Positions 36,934 to 47,466 of a stretch of 64,000 bases of DNA are shown here, piece by piece. The DNA comes from Ichthyophonus hoferi (taxonomy: Eukaryota > Opisthokonta > Ichthyosporea > Ichthyophonida > Ichthyophonidae). The stretch is from the NCBI GenBank assembly GCA_002751075.1, contig NAOQ01000055.1, positions 169,583 to 233,582 of the forward strand, in the 5' to 3' direction. The notes beneath the pieces were generated by a model. That model was not told the origin of the DNA and did not search any database. It was given only the letters and a program-made list of their open reading frames with translations. Position 1 is the stretch's first letter. Each line of letters begins with the position of its first letter. The position numbers were made by a program, and so were the translations under genes.

Positions 36934-39505
36934 TTAGACCCTCTGACGATCACTAATAACGAAAGCAATAGCACCTTCTCCAGCCACCTCTACCACCTGC
37001 CCACAGGTAAATATAATTAGTTAAACATTATTCATAATTGGAGTCAAGTATAATTGGAGTATTGGATTAGTTGCCCATATAGTAAGTATACCAATCATAT
37101 TTTTTATTACTGTCATGGCAGGGAAATAAGACAAAATAGTAACATGGAGGCCAATCAATAAAACCACAATATTACTTAATAAGGTCAACAATATTGTGAG
37201 AGGGTGTATAGATGTATCAAACATAATCAGGGTGTCAATAAGTATTATCTCGTATGAGGGGAGAAGAAGTAAGTACACTATGGTCAAAAATGGTAGAATT
37301 TGTTTTCTGGCTAACAAATGATTTTCAACAATAAATTAGTATGTTTCGGGCATGTTTGATGGCTTTATAAAGATAGTTTACAACAGCAGAGTAACTCAAT
37401 TGAGTACCACTCTTCATGTGTATATGTATACCCTACTAATATTATATTAAAGACCTTTTAACGGTTGTTTCTTTTCATAATATTGTATATACATACTATG
37501 AAATACACCGTATATATATCTACAATACCGCATATCCTGAGTGAAGAGAAATAATAGGTGCACATATGATATATGTTTTAGGAAAACTAAACCATGGCTA
37601 GGTAGGGAGTGAAATAACTGGCACGTGGTATAATACAAAACAACAGAGATATAGATAGATGTAGACAGACAGCTATATATTCCTAAGACTACATAAATAA
37701 ATAAACATATACATATACATATACATACCGCCTTATGCCATGCCAATACCATAGCACAGTTGGTCTCGGCAGGGAATTCCATAGCACGATAAATGAATTT
37801 GAGTAAAGTGGCCCTATCATTCACACTAAGAGAGGCGACAGTGCTGGCAATGTCTGCTGACTTGTAGGAGGCTAAAACCTCGGCCACCATCTTGACGTTC
37901 TTGTCCTGTTAGTCAAGAAGAAGTTGTAGAGAAAGGGTGAGGGAGAGGGTTAGGGATGAATTGGTAGGAAAATAAGAGGTCATGTGAAAGCAGTGTAAGT
38001 GTGGGTTTGGAGACGACGTACTGCCCAAAAGAGAAAAACAGTTAAAGATTTAAATATTGCGTCCTCCTGTCACAGGGAATCCATAGAGGTTGAGAGAGAA
38101 GAAAAGAGAAAGGGCAAGAGAAGGAAGAGATAAGAAAGGTGCTTTGAAATATTTGGAGTATACAGATTGAGTGGAAATAAGAAAAAACATACAAAGGTGG
38201 GGGGATGTATGAGAGTATGATAATATGTATAAGCAGATAGGCGAGAACTGAGAATAATACAGAACTGAAAATAATACAGACACAGAGCGAGCAGAGAACA
38301 AGCATAGAAATGATAAAGGTGATATACGAGGGTAGGAGAGGGAAAGGGCGAATGACTAGGAAAAAACAATAAAAAGAGTGGTGAATTAAGAGAAAGATCC
38401 AGAATGAAAGGGGAAGTGACGGGAGATAATGGAGATGGTTATATAGATAAAGAAATAACAAAATAGTGAAAAAGAAAATTGGGAGTGTTGAAGAAGGGTG
38501 AAAGGGGACACAAAAAAAGACAAAAAAGATAACAATGTATATATTAAGAATAACGACTGGATAAACTATGTTTAAGATATGTTAGGGTAGAACAAGATGC
38601 GGTAGGAGTAGGAGTATATGATGGGAGAGAATATGATAGTTAAGGAAGGAATTAAACAAAACACATAGTCAATGCAGCAAAATAATAAGGGAACGGAGGA
38701 ATAATATGAATGGATACAGTGAAAGATAGTATATATAAATATTTTTGATCTTTAGAGTGCATGTTATGTGTGTATTCCCATTTTCACGTCTTGGTGTTAT
38801 ATGTATGTATGAGCGTACAGGAAATGCAAAAAAAATGCAAAAGTGCATGGAGAATACAATACTGGAACTTGCCTTTACAGACTTGTCAGCATTAAAAGGT
38901 GGCTCGGCGATGGCAGCCAGTAGAGCTTTCTCGTATTGGCCCGTAGGAGTGGTTAAGGAAATTTGTATAGCAGTGAGCGTATGTTTATTCAAGTAAGTAA
39001 GGCAATACACGGTATGTAGAATGAATTTGTGTACTTAACAAAAAACCAATTCTACGTGCCCTTTTTAAAAACCCGTGTCTCTCTCTACACAGGCCTATCT
39101 GCAACTGTATACGCTATACTATGCATACTCTTTTAGTTGTCCTATATTTCATATGTTTTACATGATAATACTTGGTTCATTGCCATATAGTTTTTGGTAA
39201 AAAACATGCCTGAAAAAAAAATATCTAAAAATATTTAAATGTGCCACAGGATTTAAAGCAGAAGCAAAACAAGCCCTTATGAGAGGAAAATATCTCGTCA
39301 CAACCACCCTTAAATGCAAAAAGACAAAAAACAGAACTAAAATTTTCATTAAAGGATATCCTCTCAACAATTGGTGTACAGAGTTCATCCTCTGTTCAAC
39401 AGAAGAATCATTCATAGCTGTGGTTTCCTCCTCCACGTAGACACCTTCCTCAAAGGCGTCTACGTTGATTTTCCTGTGCGCAGTGCCGGTGGTATTCCTA
39501 GACAT
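36934..39505 (-). CDS. ARPC5: Actin-related protein 2/3 complex subunit 5 (ARPC5, p16), 4 exons, 151 aa
   Basis: Smallest subunit of the Arp2/3 complex, which nucleates branched actin filaments. Minus-strand exons: 39360-39505, 38873-38942, 37729-37905, 36934-36996. The protein starts MSRNTTGTAHRKINVDAF, close to the animal MSKNT...FRKVDVD start, continues with an acidic stretch, then helices including LLRGGQYEKALLAAIAEPPF and ATLLKFIYRAMEFPAE, and ends IAFVISDRQRV, matching the family's IVRVLTxRxxV end. The total of 151 aa equals the human protein. Intron 1 (38943-39359) is an AT-AC intron with U12 signals; intron 2 (37906-38872) has a GC donor; intron 3 is ordinary GT-AG. The frame and family length hold only if these two unusual introns are spliced as given. 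Confidence 0.93.
37906..38872 (-). other. GC-AG intron in ARPC5
   Basis: Donor AAG|GCAAGT is the textbook GC-AG donor; the acceptor is ACTAACAG. Much of this intron is pyrimidine-rich on the sense strand (about 38050-38520). Confidence 0.85.
38943..39359 (-). other. U12-type AT-AC intron in ARPC5
   Basis: On the sense (minus) strand the intron opens with ATATCCTTT right after GAGAGG, a perfect U12 5' splice site. It closes with TTTCCTTAACCACTCCTAC, where TTCCTTAAC is the U12 branch site consensus about 10-11 bases before the terminal AC. No GT or GC donor, and no AG acceptor in a usable place, exists here. Removing it restores LLRGGQYEK in frame and gives the exact family length. Confidence 0.92.
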
Positions 39506-40693
39506 GTTTATGTTTATGTTTACACAATTGGTAATAGAAGCCTATTTAATAAAAGTCAGTATACAGATATCCCCAGTTTGAATATATGTATATAAATATA
39601 TATGCTATGTAGCTATATAATACAACCAATTGCTATTTTATGTCTCCTAGTAAATATTAAATATTTTTCACAAGGCAAAATTTACTTTCGCAAATTAGTC
39701 CAACGCTAATTATAGATTAATCACTTACCTCTCATTACATTAATATTTTAAATAGCCAATTATGTAATACAAACCTTTTTAACGTAATTTACACGGCGTT
39801 GGGTCATTAAATGTAATTTTTTGATTTGACTTTATCTTTAATCGCACAATTCCGTCTTTTCAAACAAATCTACTTGTAAATGCTAGTAATGTATTGTGAT
39901 ATTATCATTATCCTGATAAGGTCTTTGATCAATTTAGATCAAACAAGCCAATTTCCTTATTATTTGAGGTATAAAGTAACCATTTATTAAATACTAGCTA
40001 ATAATTAGACATAAATTTTTACGATCGATTTGCAATCTTCACTAATTATTAAATGTATCAAAGGAATATACTTGATGTATCTTTTCCAAATGTAGCATTA
40101 TTTTCTATAATTTTTGTGCAAAGTTATATGCATAATAAGAAGAAAAAGTGGGAATTTTGTTTCATATTTAGAATTTTGTTTCATATTATTTAGACTTGCC
40201 AATGCTGCGAAAGAGGAAAATTAAGTACTAGATTTAACAATTAATCTGCGATTAATATAATGGTTGGCTGATTTAACATATCGTACTGCTAGTTAGAATG
40301 ATATTTGTTCAATAATTGTACCCCAATTTTAAAAGAAAGTCCAATCATCTTCTTTATTGCTTTCCACAATTATTCCTACCTAACCAATGAGCAATAGATT
40401 AGTAATGAAACAAGCCATTGCATGTTTAATTGATTAATTAATTAATGATAAATGCTTGTAAATGCCACACTAAAATGTCAATGTTAGGTAGGAATGTGGA
40501 ATTAAAAAAAAAAACGAACACTATATAGTATGTATATTCCTATTAATGTAGAGCTATAATTTACTAGTATACATAACAAGGTTTAAGCATTGCTGTCAAA
40601 CCTGTTTGATTTTAATAGCGCAGGTTTTTTCTGCCCTTAAAAACATTTGGCTTACGTCCGACACACAGACCATTGCGTCTGAAATACATTGCC
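39506..40693. other. Divergent intergenic region between ARPC5 and COA3
   Basis: 1.2 kb of AT-rich DNA shared by two genes transcribed away from each other, so it must hold both promoters. Several CCAAT/ATTGG pentamers occur on both strands, and a TTAATTAATTAA run lies at about 40430-40446. No coding sequence is seen. Confidence 0.5.
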
Positions 40694-41500
40694 ATGAAAA
40701 TATTTCCTTCTCTGTATGCTGCTAGGACCTTTGCTCGTGGAATAACTCCTAAGCTTGGCAAGCACATATATCTTTTATAATATTATATACTAACCGACTT
40801 GCTACGACTTTAACTTCTTTTTCATGATTTAGAACTTGTACAAACCTTGTCTGCTACTTTTTTATATTTACCAACTATGTACAGTACACGTTTTATTATT
40901 CTTATGTAATTTTTAAAAATATTACGTATTTGGTTTAAATGGTTTTCTATAAAAATTAGTCATTACTTTGTATAGCACATTGAGTTTATTTATCAATAAT
41001 TGTAATTGGTGTGTCATCTGCGTATGTAGGCATAGACTTAGATATACGAGCATCAAGTTAGTTATTAAATAGTTTATTTGTGATGACCGTTTAAACGGAA
41101 TAGCAACCAAGATTTTTCTCTTTGATGTATATAAACACGCTCTAGAGGAATATCTATCAAACAGAATTGTTTTATATGCATCTTTGGCAATTATCCTGTA
41201 CCCTAACCCAGCCTCTTCCTCTTCAACCTCATCTCCTCTTGATATGGTTATGATACAGATGCTGAGGCTGCAGCTACCTTAAAGAAAGCTAGTACTAAAC
41301 TTAAGAGAGAGGTTGGTCAAAGATATTCAGAAGACCATGTTTTAAAAAATCGTATTGTAGGACTATCTTTAGGTGGCTTTGTCTGTTGCACATATTTTTA
41401 CTGTATGTGGGCTATTAAACAGGAAGATTTTAGCGACCTGGACGAGGTGGCGTTGCAAGAGAGAGAGAGAGCTGAGGAAAACTTGTTACAGGTTAAATGA
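40694..41500 (+). CDS. COA3: Cytochrome c oxidase assembly factor 3-like protein (COA3/CCDC56), 2 exons, 101 aa
   Basis: Small mitochondrial inner-membrane protein; COA3 stabilises newly made COX1 and links its translation to oxidase assembly. Exons 40694-40757 and 41259-41500, joined through a GC donor (CTTG|GCAAGC) and TACAG acceptor. Residues 1-21 (MKIFPSLYAARTFARGITPK...) look like a mitochondrial targeting peptide: basic, hydroxylated, no acidic residue. A basic stretch leads to HVLKNRIVGLSLGGF, one membrane helix of about 20 residues, then AIKQEDFSDLDE and an acidic/Arg coiled tail. This order (basic, single helix, Y/W-x-x-x-Q-E-x-F-x-D-L/E, charged coil) is that of COA3. Length fits. 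The cleavable-looking presequence is unusual for the family. Exon 1 could be wrong if the GC donor is not used. Confidence 0.68.
40758..41258 (+). other. GC-AG intron in COA3
   Basis: Donor G|GCAAGC, acceptor ATACAG; phase 1 on both sides. Without it the first exon runs into a stop nine codons later. Confidence 0.65.
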
Positions 41501-41576
41501 AAATATGGTGGGATTGTGATATTGCTAAAATCGATGAAATGTTGTCAAGTAAGACTGGCCAAAAAAGCTCTAGTTT

Positions 41577-41582
41577 AATAAA
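41577..41582 (+). terminator. Poly(A) signal AATAAA of COA3
   Basis: AATAAA 77 bases past the stop codon. Confidence 0.6.
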
Positions 41583-42783
41583 TGTAAAATTAAAGGTCGG
41601 TGTAATGAAGGGTTTTATAATATATAGTATATAATATATAGGATTTGAAAAGGCTTTATATCAAAATATAGCACTCGAATGGGGAAGGGGCGCTGTGTAT
41701 TCTTAATATTATTATTATCGATCCAATTTTCACCATTACTTTGGTTCCAGGACATGTAGTGCAACATAGTCAACCAAGTTCTAATCGCCCTCGAGAGTAA
41801 CCCATGCTATTCCATACTGGTTATTATTTGTAATTCAATAAGTTATCATTGACATCTTACCTGGTCACTATGGCAACGACCTGAATAAAGCTATCCAAGA
41901 TATAATGTAAGACACTGGTGTAATGAGGGAATTAACTATAATTGGCTGATGCTGATGGTCAGTGAGACAAAGTGTGCACCAATCGCATCTAATATTAAAT
42001 AAAAAAAATAAACAGAGGTGGGAAGATGTTTCATTATCCTTTCACTGTCAAAAAATAAATGCTGAAAATGGTCATCTGTAATCGAAAAAATAATAAAGCG
42101 ATAACACAAAAAAATAGTAATAGCAACTTTAAATACTGAAAATATCAAAGACAATTTTGTGTGTTCTATGTTCAGAACAAAATAAAGACCACGGTTTGGG
42201 TAAAACAGGAAGGGAAGCAAAGTAAATTAATAATAAGGGAAAATATTAACATAACACTTAAAGCTATAGATATATAACTGACTGTTAATTGTGTACTCAA
42301 ATATCCAGTGATATAAATTTATAGTAAGGGGAATAACAACAGGTCTATACAAAAAGATTAATAAAAGTTGAAAAAATAATTAATGGAAGAAGAAAAAAAA
42401 ACAATTAAACATTGGTAAGACAGTAACAGAGTGAGATTATGTGGGCGCATGTATAACTATAAATATCCTGATATATATATATATATATATGTGAAATAAG
42501 TGCGGTTAGCTGTGAAATAATATACATCTGTTTTCGGGGGCCTAATCATTCCTTGCTCGGGTGAGGTAATTGACCATTGATTCCATAAATAAAAGTTGAA
42601 ATAAGACAAGTTCAGTCCCTGTGACCTATATATTTATATAGAATTTAGGACGTACCAACTTAAGGGTGATCTAACGTGTATCCCTACATACACGGATTGC
42701 GGATTGCAGATGGGCTAAGACATTTTTATTATTAAACAAGTCAGCATAAGTTGAAGACTAGATAAAGCTAGAACACAATATTA

Positions 42784-42831
42784 TTGATTATAGCTATATA
42801 AAGATATATTTATATTAAATAAATATTTTTT
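42784..42831 (+). repeat. Dispersed AT-rich repeat, copy 2
   Basis: Partner of 897-956; same orientation. Confidence 0.35.
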
Positions 42832-43576
42832 CTTCTAACAATAATATATGGTGTAATACTGCAGCTGTTATAATAAGACAAACACAATATAAATTTGCCT
42901 AATACAAAATATATAAGCATATAATATGTGTATAATACGTAAAATATTTATTTATTGTATCTATAATATAGCACTATTAATAGTTTCAATGCGCTTCATA
43001 ATCCAATCTGATATGAAAACCCCAATTAATGGTTGAATATTCAGGCTATTTTCACCAATAAAAAACTTCAATCTCATTTGTAATTTTGAAATGTTTTAAA
43101 ATGGTGGGGTCTTACAAACTTGCTGGCCCACATGACAGATGTGTGGGCCTCTAAATATAATAATAGTATTTTATTTATTTATTTGATAATAATTCTTCTG
43201 GTAGCTTAAGGTTTATACCTTAAAGGTTAGTTTAGCTTATGCTACATAGCTATATTAACATTAACATATAAGAATATAGTATGCATATATTTATTTGGTT
43301 TTGGTTAGGAGTTCACAGTGTAATGTAGAGTTTAGTTATTAGTTATTATTATTATTATTATTATTACTATAGCCATCCAACCTTGAGGAAACTAGGATTT
43401 GGAAAGGCTTATATATATTTATATACATATATATATGACATGCCGTATAACCAGCTATAGTTTAGGTAACTATTTCGGAAACCATTAACATGGATATATT
43501 GAGTATGCTTATTAATAAGTATCCTTATACTAACTATGATATATTGCTGTTGCTTTCAGAGGCTAAAGTTTGAATT

Positions 43577-46500
43577 ATGGAAGAGGCTGCCAAAAACCAT
43601 ACCATCTATATCAACAATCTTAATGAGAAAATTAAGATTCCTGGTATGATCTTTGGATTTTTTTTAAATATTTTCCTCGTTCTTTACTCCACTTTGCCTC
43701 TCCTACTCGCTCTCTATTTTTGCTTGATCTCACAATACTATCATTTTCCTCTTTATTGTCCCTCCTTTTCTCTGCTCCATCTGCTATCCTTTTTCCTTCT
43801 ATTCCCGCTATGCTTTTCTTTTTTTCTCTATATCCCTCTATTTTTTTTCTCCCTCATATTTCTTTTCCCTTTATTTTCTACCCATTTTTCCTTGCATTTA
43901 ATACTCCATACTAGGGATACAAGGAATGATTGTGTAAGTTATGTTAAAATAAAACTAGTGTACGACAATTTTTTTATACTTGTTGCATATATATATTACA
44001 AGCACATTCCAGACATCCTTGGAATCAGATCAATGCTAGAATGCATACCAACAAAGGGGAATTGGGAACAAGAACAAGAATGATGCATACTCTTAGCTAT
44101 GGAGATATACGTGTCTACTGGATGTACCTTGAGTTAAACCGAATGATATAATAGTACCTCGCAGAATACTAACATATGATATTAACTTAAAACTCTTGTA
44201 AATCAACGGCAAGAAGTTTTAAATATATTATGCAAAAGAACCATAACATCATTTTTAGAAGCATTCTCTTCGTTAACTTACCTTTTCTTTTCTTCACTTG
44301 GAGATATAACCAGTATTTTCTGGCTGTTTGACCATAATTACCTCCATGCATTTTGGTGACCTCTATAACAATCTTCTGGACAAGTATACTGTATTATATG
44401 CCCCACTTTTTTAGTTTACTTCAATCTGCAATACCATTATTGTACCTCTATTTTTTTTCTTTTCTTTTTTTTCTTTTTTCTTTTTTGTTACACAACACAC
44501 TTACCTCTACCCCAGTCAACTGTACTTATACCACTATGTTGATAACTAATTTTCTATATGGCGGGGCAGAGCTGAAGCAGGCTCTTAATGCCATGTTCAG
44601 TCAGTTCGGGGAAATTCTCGAAGTGTTTGCCAAAAAGAGTTTGGCTTGTAGGGGGCAGGCCTGGATATCTTTCAAAGAACCAGCCTCTGCCACCCAGGCA
44701 CTGGCCTCTATGCAGGACTTCTCTTTCCATGGTCGCCCTATGGTATACTATCACTTACCTATTCTCACTCTTTAATACACACATTTATGTTTGGTCCATT
44801 ATCGATGAGTTGGTGTGCATTGGCTGTGATAAAGGAAAATATGATGGTATGATTGTATGGTAGGTAGTAGATATCTCTGGTGCGAGTAGGGTTATTTGTA
44901 TATTGGTTGAGGACAAAGTGTAATTGTATGTTATGTTGGTGTCATTTATGCCTAGAGTTATAGTTTATTGTCTGCTTGTACTACTTGCTGTGGTCCTCTC
45001 CTCTCTCTCCCTGCCCCCCTAGCTCCCTTCCCTCTCCTTCTAACATTTTTTGTCATTTTTACTTTTTTGAACCATGATAGCATCTCTTATTCTTTTTCTT
45101 TCTTTTCTGATCTTTTTATGCCAAACTAATGGTGTTATTTCAGTTTAATGTTGTTAGCTTTTGTCAACTTAATGATAATGTATGAATGATATCTTATTAT
45201 CTAAAGCATAAGAGGGACTGGAAGGAGAGTTGGCATGTGAGCTGGTATGGGATGACAGAGAAAAAAGGAAGAGAAATAATTGAATAAGAGATTAATGAGA
45301 CGAAGGGACATGAAAATTTGTGTAATTTCATTCCCATTGGCTGGCAATCACTTGACTTTCCACCAATAGTAACACGCGTGTGCATGTTTTGACGTGATAT
45401 TTCTTCAATGTGATTGGTTAGAGCATTTTGACTGCATTGATCTGGTTAAGCCAGTGTTTCACGGTTTAAAAATAGGTAGGAGAAAAGATATAGGTATTTG
45501 GAGGGAGCAGATAATCCGCATAGTGTATATACCATAACCATAGCCTGTACCATAACTATCTTCTCTTATTGTATCTTTTTGTCTCAGAAAATAGCTTATG
45601 CAAAGAAAAAATCGGATGCTGTGGCGAAAATGGAAGGAACCTATATACCACGACCTAGATTGGCCAAGGGAGAGAAACGTCGCCGAGAACAGCGTAAGGG
45701 GTTAGGGGGTTTAGGTCGAGTGTAGTTTTGTATAGAGTCTTGGGACTAGTATATCATGATAACACTGGAACAAGAGGGGAAAGTTGGGGAATTGGCGCAT
45801 CAGATAGTATATGTGCATGTGTATATGAACTACTAGCGGAGTGAGGTGGTCGAGGTAGTGTTAGGAAATTATTGGGAATGATATTTTATATTTTTGTGAA
45901 TTGATGTCTTTGAATAGCCTGGGGACTGTTGCCTACTTTCTGATTACCAGTCTTATCCACAGGTATTTATTATAATAATTATAGTTTTTATAATCTCGTT
46001 TAGTAACAACAGCCATTACTATATATATGTATATGCTATATGAAACTATTGGCATTCCGTCCCACATGCATTTGTACGCTATTTTGTTAAATAAATGCTT
46101 ACAAGAATACGTTCACATGCCTACACATCTTTACACAGACAAGCTAATATTACTTAACCCCGCCCCCCTTTTCTCCCTTTATCTCGCTCCTTTTCTCTCT
46201 CTCTTTCTCCTGCAGAGGACGATTCTGATGATGAAGCACCGACCAACCCCCCTGTAGCTCCAGGAGAAGGTCTCACAGCACCCGAAGTACCTCAGTTTCC
46301 CCCTGGCATGCCCCCACCCTTTGGTATGCCACCTGGCATGCCTGCCTTCAATGGCCCGCCTCCTACCTTCCCTGGTGCTCCCGGTCCATTTGGAATGTTC
46401 GGCTTCCCATCAGGATTCCCCCCAATGGGACCCCCTTCAGGCAACGATGCTTTTGCTGCAGGTGAGTATCTGGAGAAATGTTTTTACTTGTAAATTGAAT

Positions 46501-47466
46501 GATATATGTATGTTGAACCTATTTTATATACTGTCAATTGTTATTAATTATATGCTGCTATGCGCTAGAGGTATGCAGAAATATTTGAACGGTGTGAAGA
46601 TGTGTCGTAAACTAGGAGGTACCTAAGGGATGTAGGGGAAATGGTGTGAGAAAGGTGTCTCCACAAATCTAGTGTAGAGAGTGTTAATAGAAGTGTGTAC
46701 AGGTCACGGCTCTGCAGCATCAGAGACTACTGCAAACCCGGCACCAGCTGGTAAGTTTTCCATCCCCGCAAAACTATGTTTATTAACTAGTATTGTGTTG
46801 GTTGGCCAGGCTATGTAATGCAGAAAGGGATATGTCAAAGGCATGGAATGCGTTGAATATGAAACAATGCGTCCTTCCCTCATTGTACTAGTGACAATAA
46901 GACGGAGTTGTTTATCTACCTGCTCCTGTTTCTTACTACTGCTTATACTCTCACCATATACCATTAATGCAGTACATTTCCTTTACTATATGCATAATCA
47001 TGGTTCTTATTGATAAAAATCTCCTACCAAGCCATTGAAATATATAAACCGATAGATTATAACTAACTATATTGAAGATATATATAATCCCATAGATTAG
47101 ACGCAGATGGCAATTATGCTTTGATATTCATATTGGGAATGCCTTACTGCAGATTGAAGATATATATTCTCATACTAACAATTATTTATTTATTTTCTTT
47201 TTCTAGCTGCTCCTGCCACCGAGAACCCACCCAACAACATCTTGGTGCTTACAGGACTTCCAGAGGAAACTACGGATCACATGCTCTCCACTTTGTTTGG
47301 CCAGCATCCAGGCTTGGTGGAAGTACGACAAATCCCTGGTCGTTTAGACATTGCGTTCATCGAGTATCAAACCGATTTCCAAGCTGCTACGGCAAAGACA
47401 GCACTTCAAGGATTCAAAGTTTCACCTACACATGCTCTTCAAATCATTTTTGCGAAAAAGAGTTAG
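43577..47466 (+). CDS. SNRPA: U1 small nuclear ribonucleoprotein A (U1A/SNF family), 6 exons, 299 aa
   Basis: Binds stem-loop II of U1 snRNA (and, in single-copy SNF lineages, U2 stem-loop IV) and works in 5' splice-site recognition. Exons: 43577-43643, 44570-44742, 45588-45693, 46216-46461, 46703-46750, 47207-47466; all in phase. RRM1: HTIYINNLNEKIK (RNP2, residues 8-20) and RGQAWISF (RNP1, 50-57). A basic stretch with KRRREQ follows, then a Pro/Gly/Met-rich linker in exon 4 (PPGMPPPFGMPPGMP and similar) typical of U1A rather than the shorter U2B''. RRM2: NILVLTGLPEETT and the family-specific LDIAFIEY, ending IIFAKKS. Length is slightly above the human 282. A first-intron pyrimidine-rich tract lies at 43650-43900. 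The exon 3 donor is taken as CAGC|GTAAGG for phase. Confidence 0.93.

Larger units (their letters stand above)
41501..43576. other. Intergenic region between COA3 and SNRPA
   Basis: Two kilobases of AT-rich DNA with a TA run at about 42473-42490, the second copy of a dispersed repeat at 42784-42831 and an ATT run at about 43343-43367. No supported gene; a minus-strand open frame near 41936-42220 has no family signature and biased composition. Confidence 0.5.

Noticed and set aside
38042-38461. Long minus-strand open frames rich in Ser, Phe, Leu and Tyr in ARPC5 intron 2
   Set aside because: They are the translation of a pyrimidine-rich intron tract, open because the tract lacks stop codons, and lie between two confirmed ARPC5 exons.
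43644-44083. Plus-strand frame continuing after SNRPA exon 1, rich in Phe, Leu and Ser
   Set aside because: Intron read-through of a pyrimidine-rich tract; the RRM continues only at 44570.
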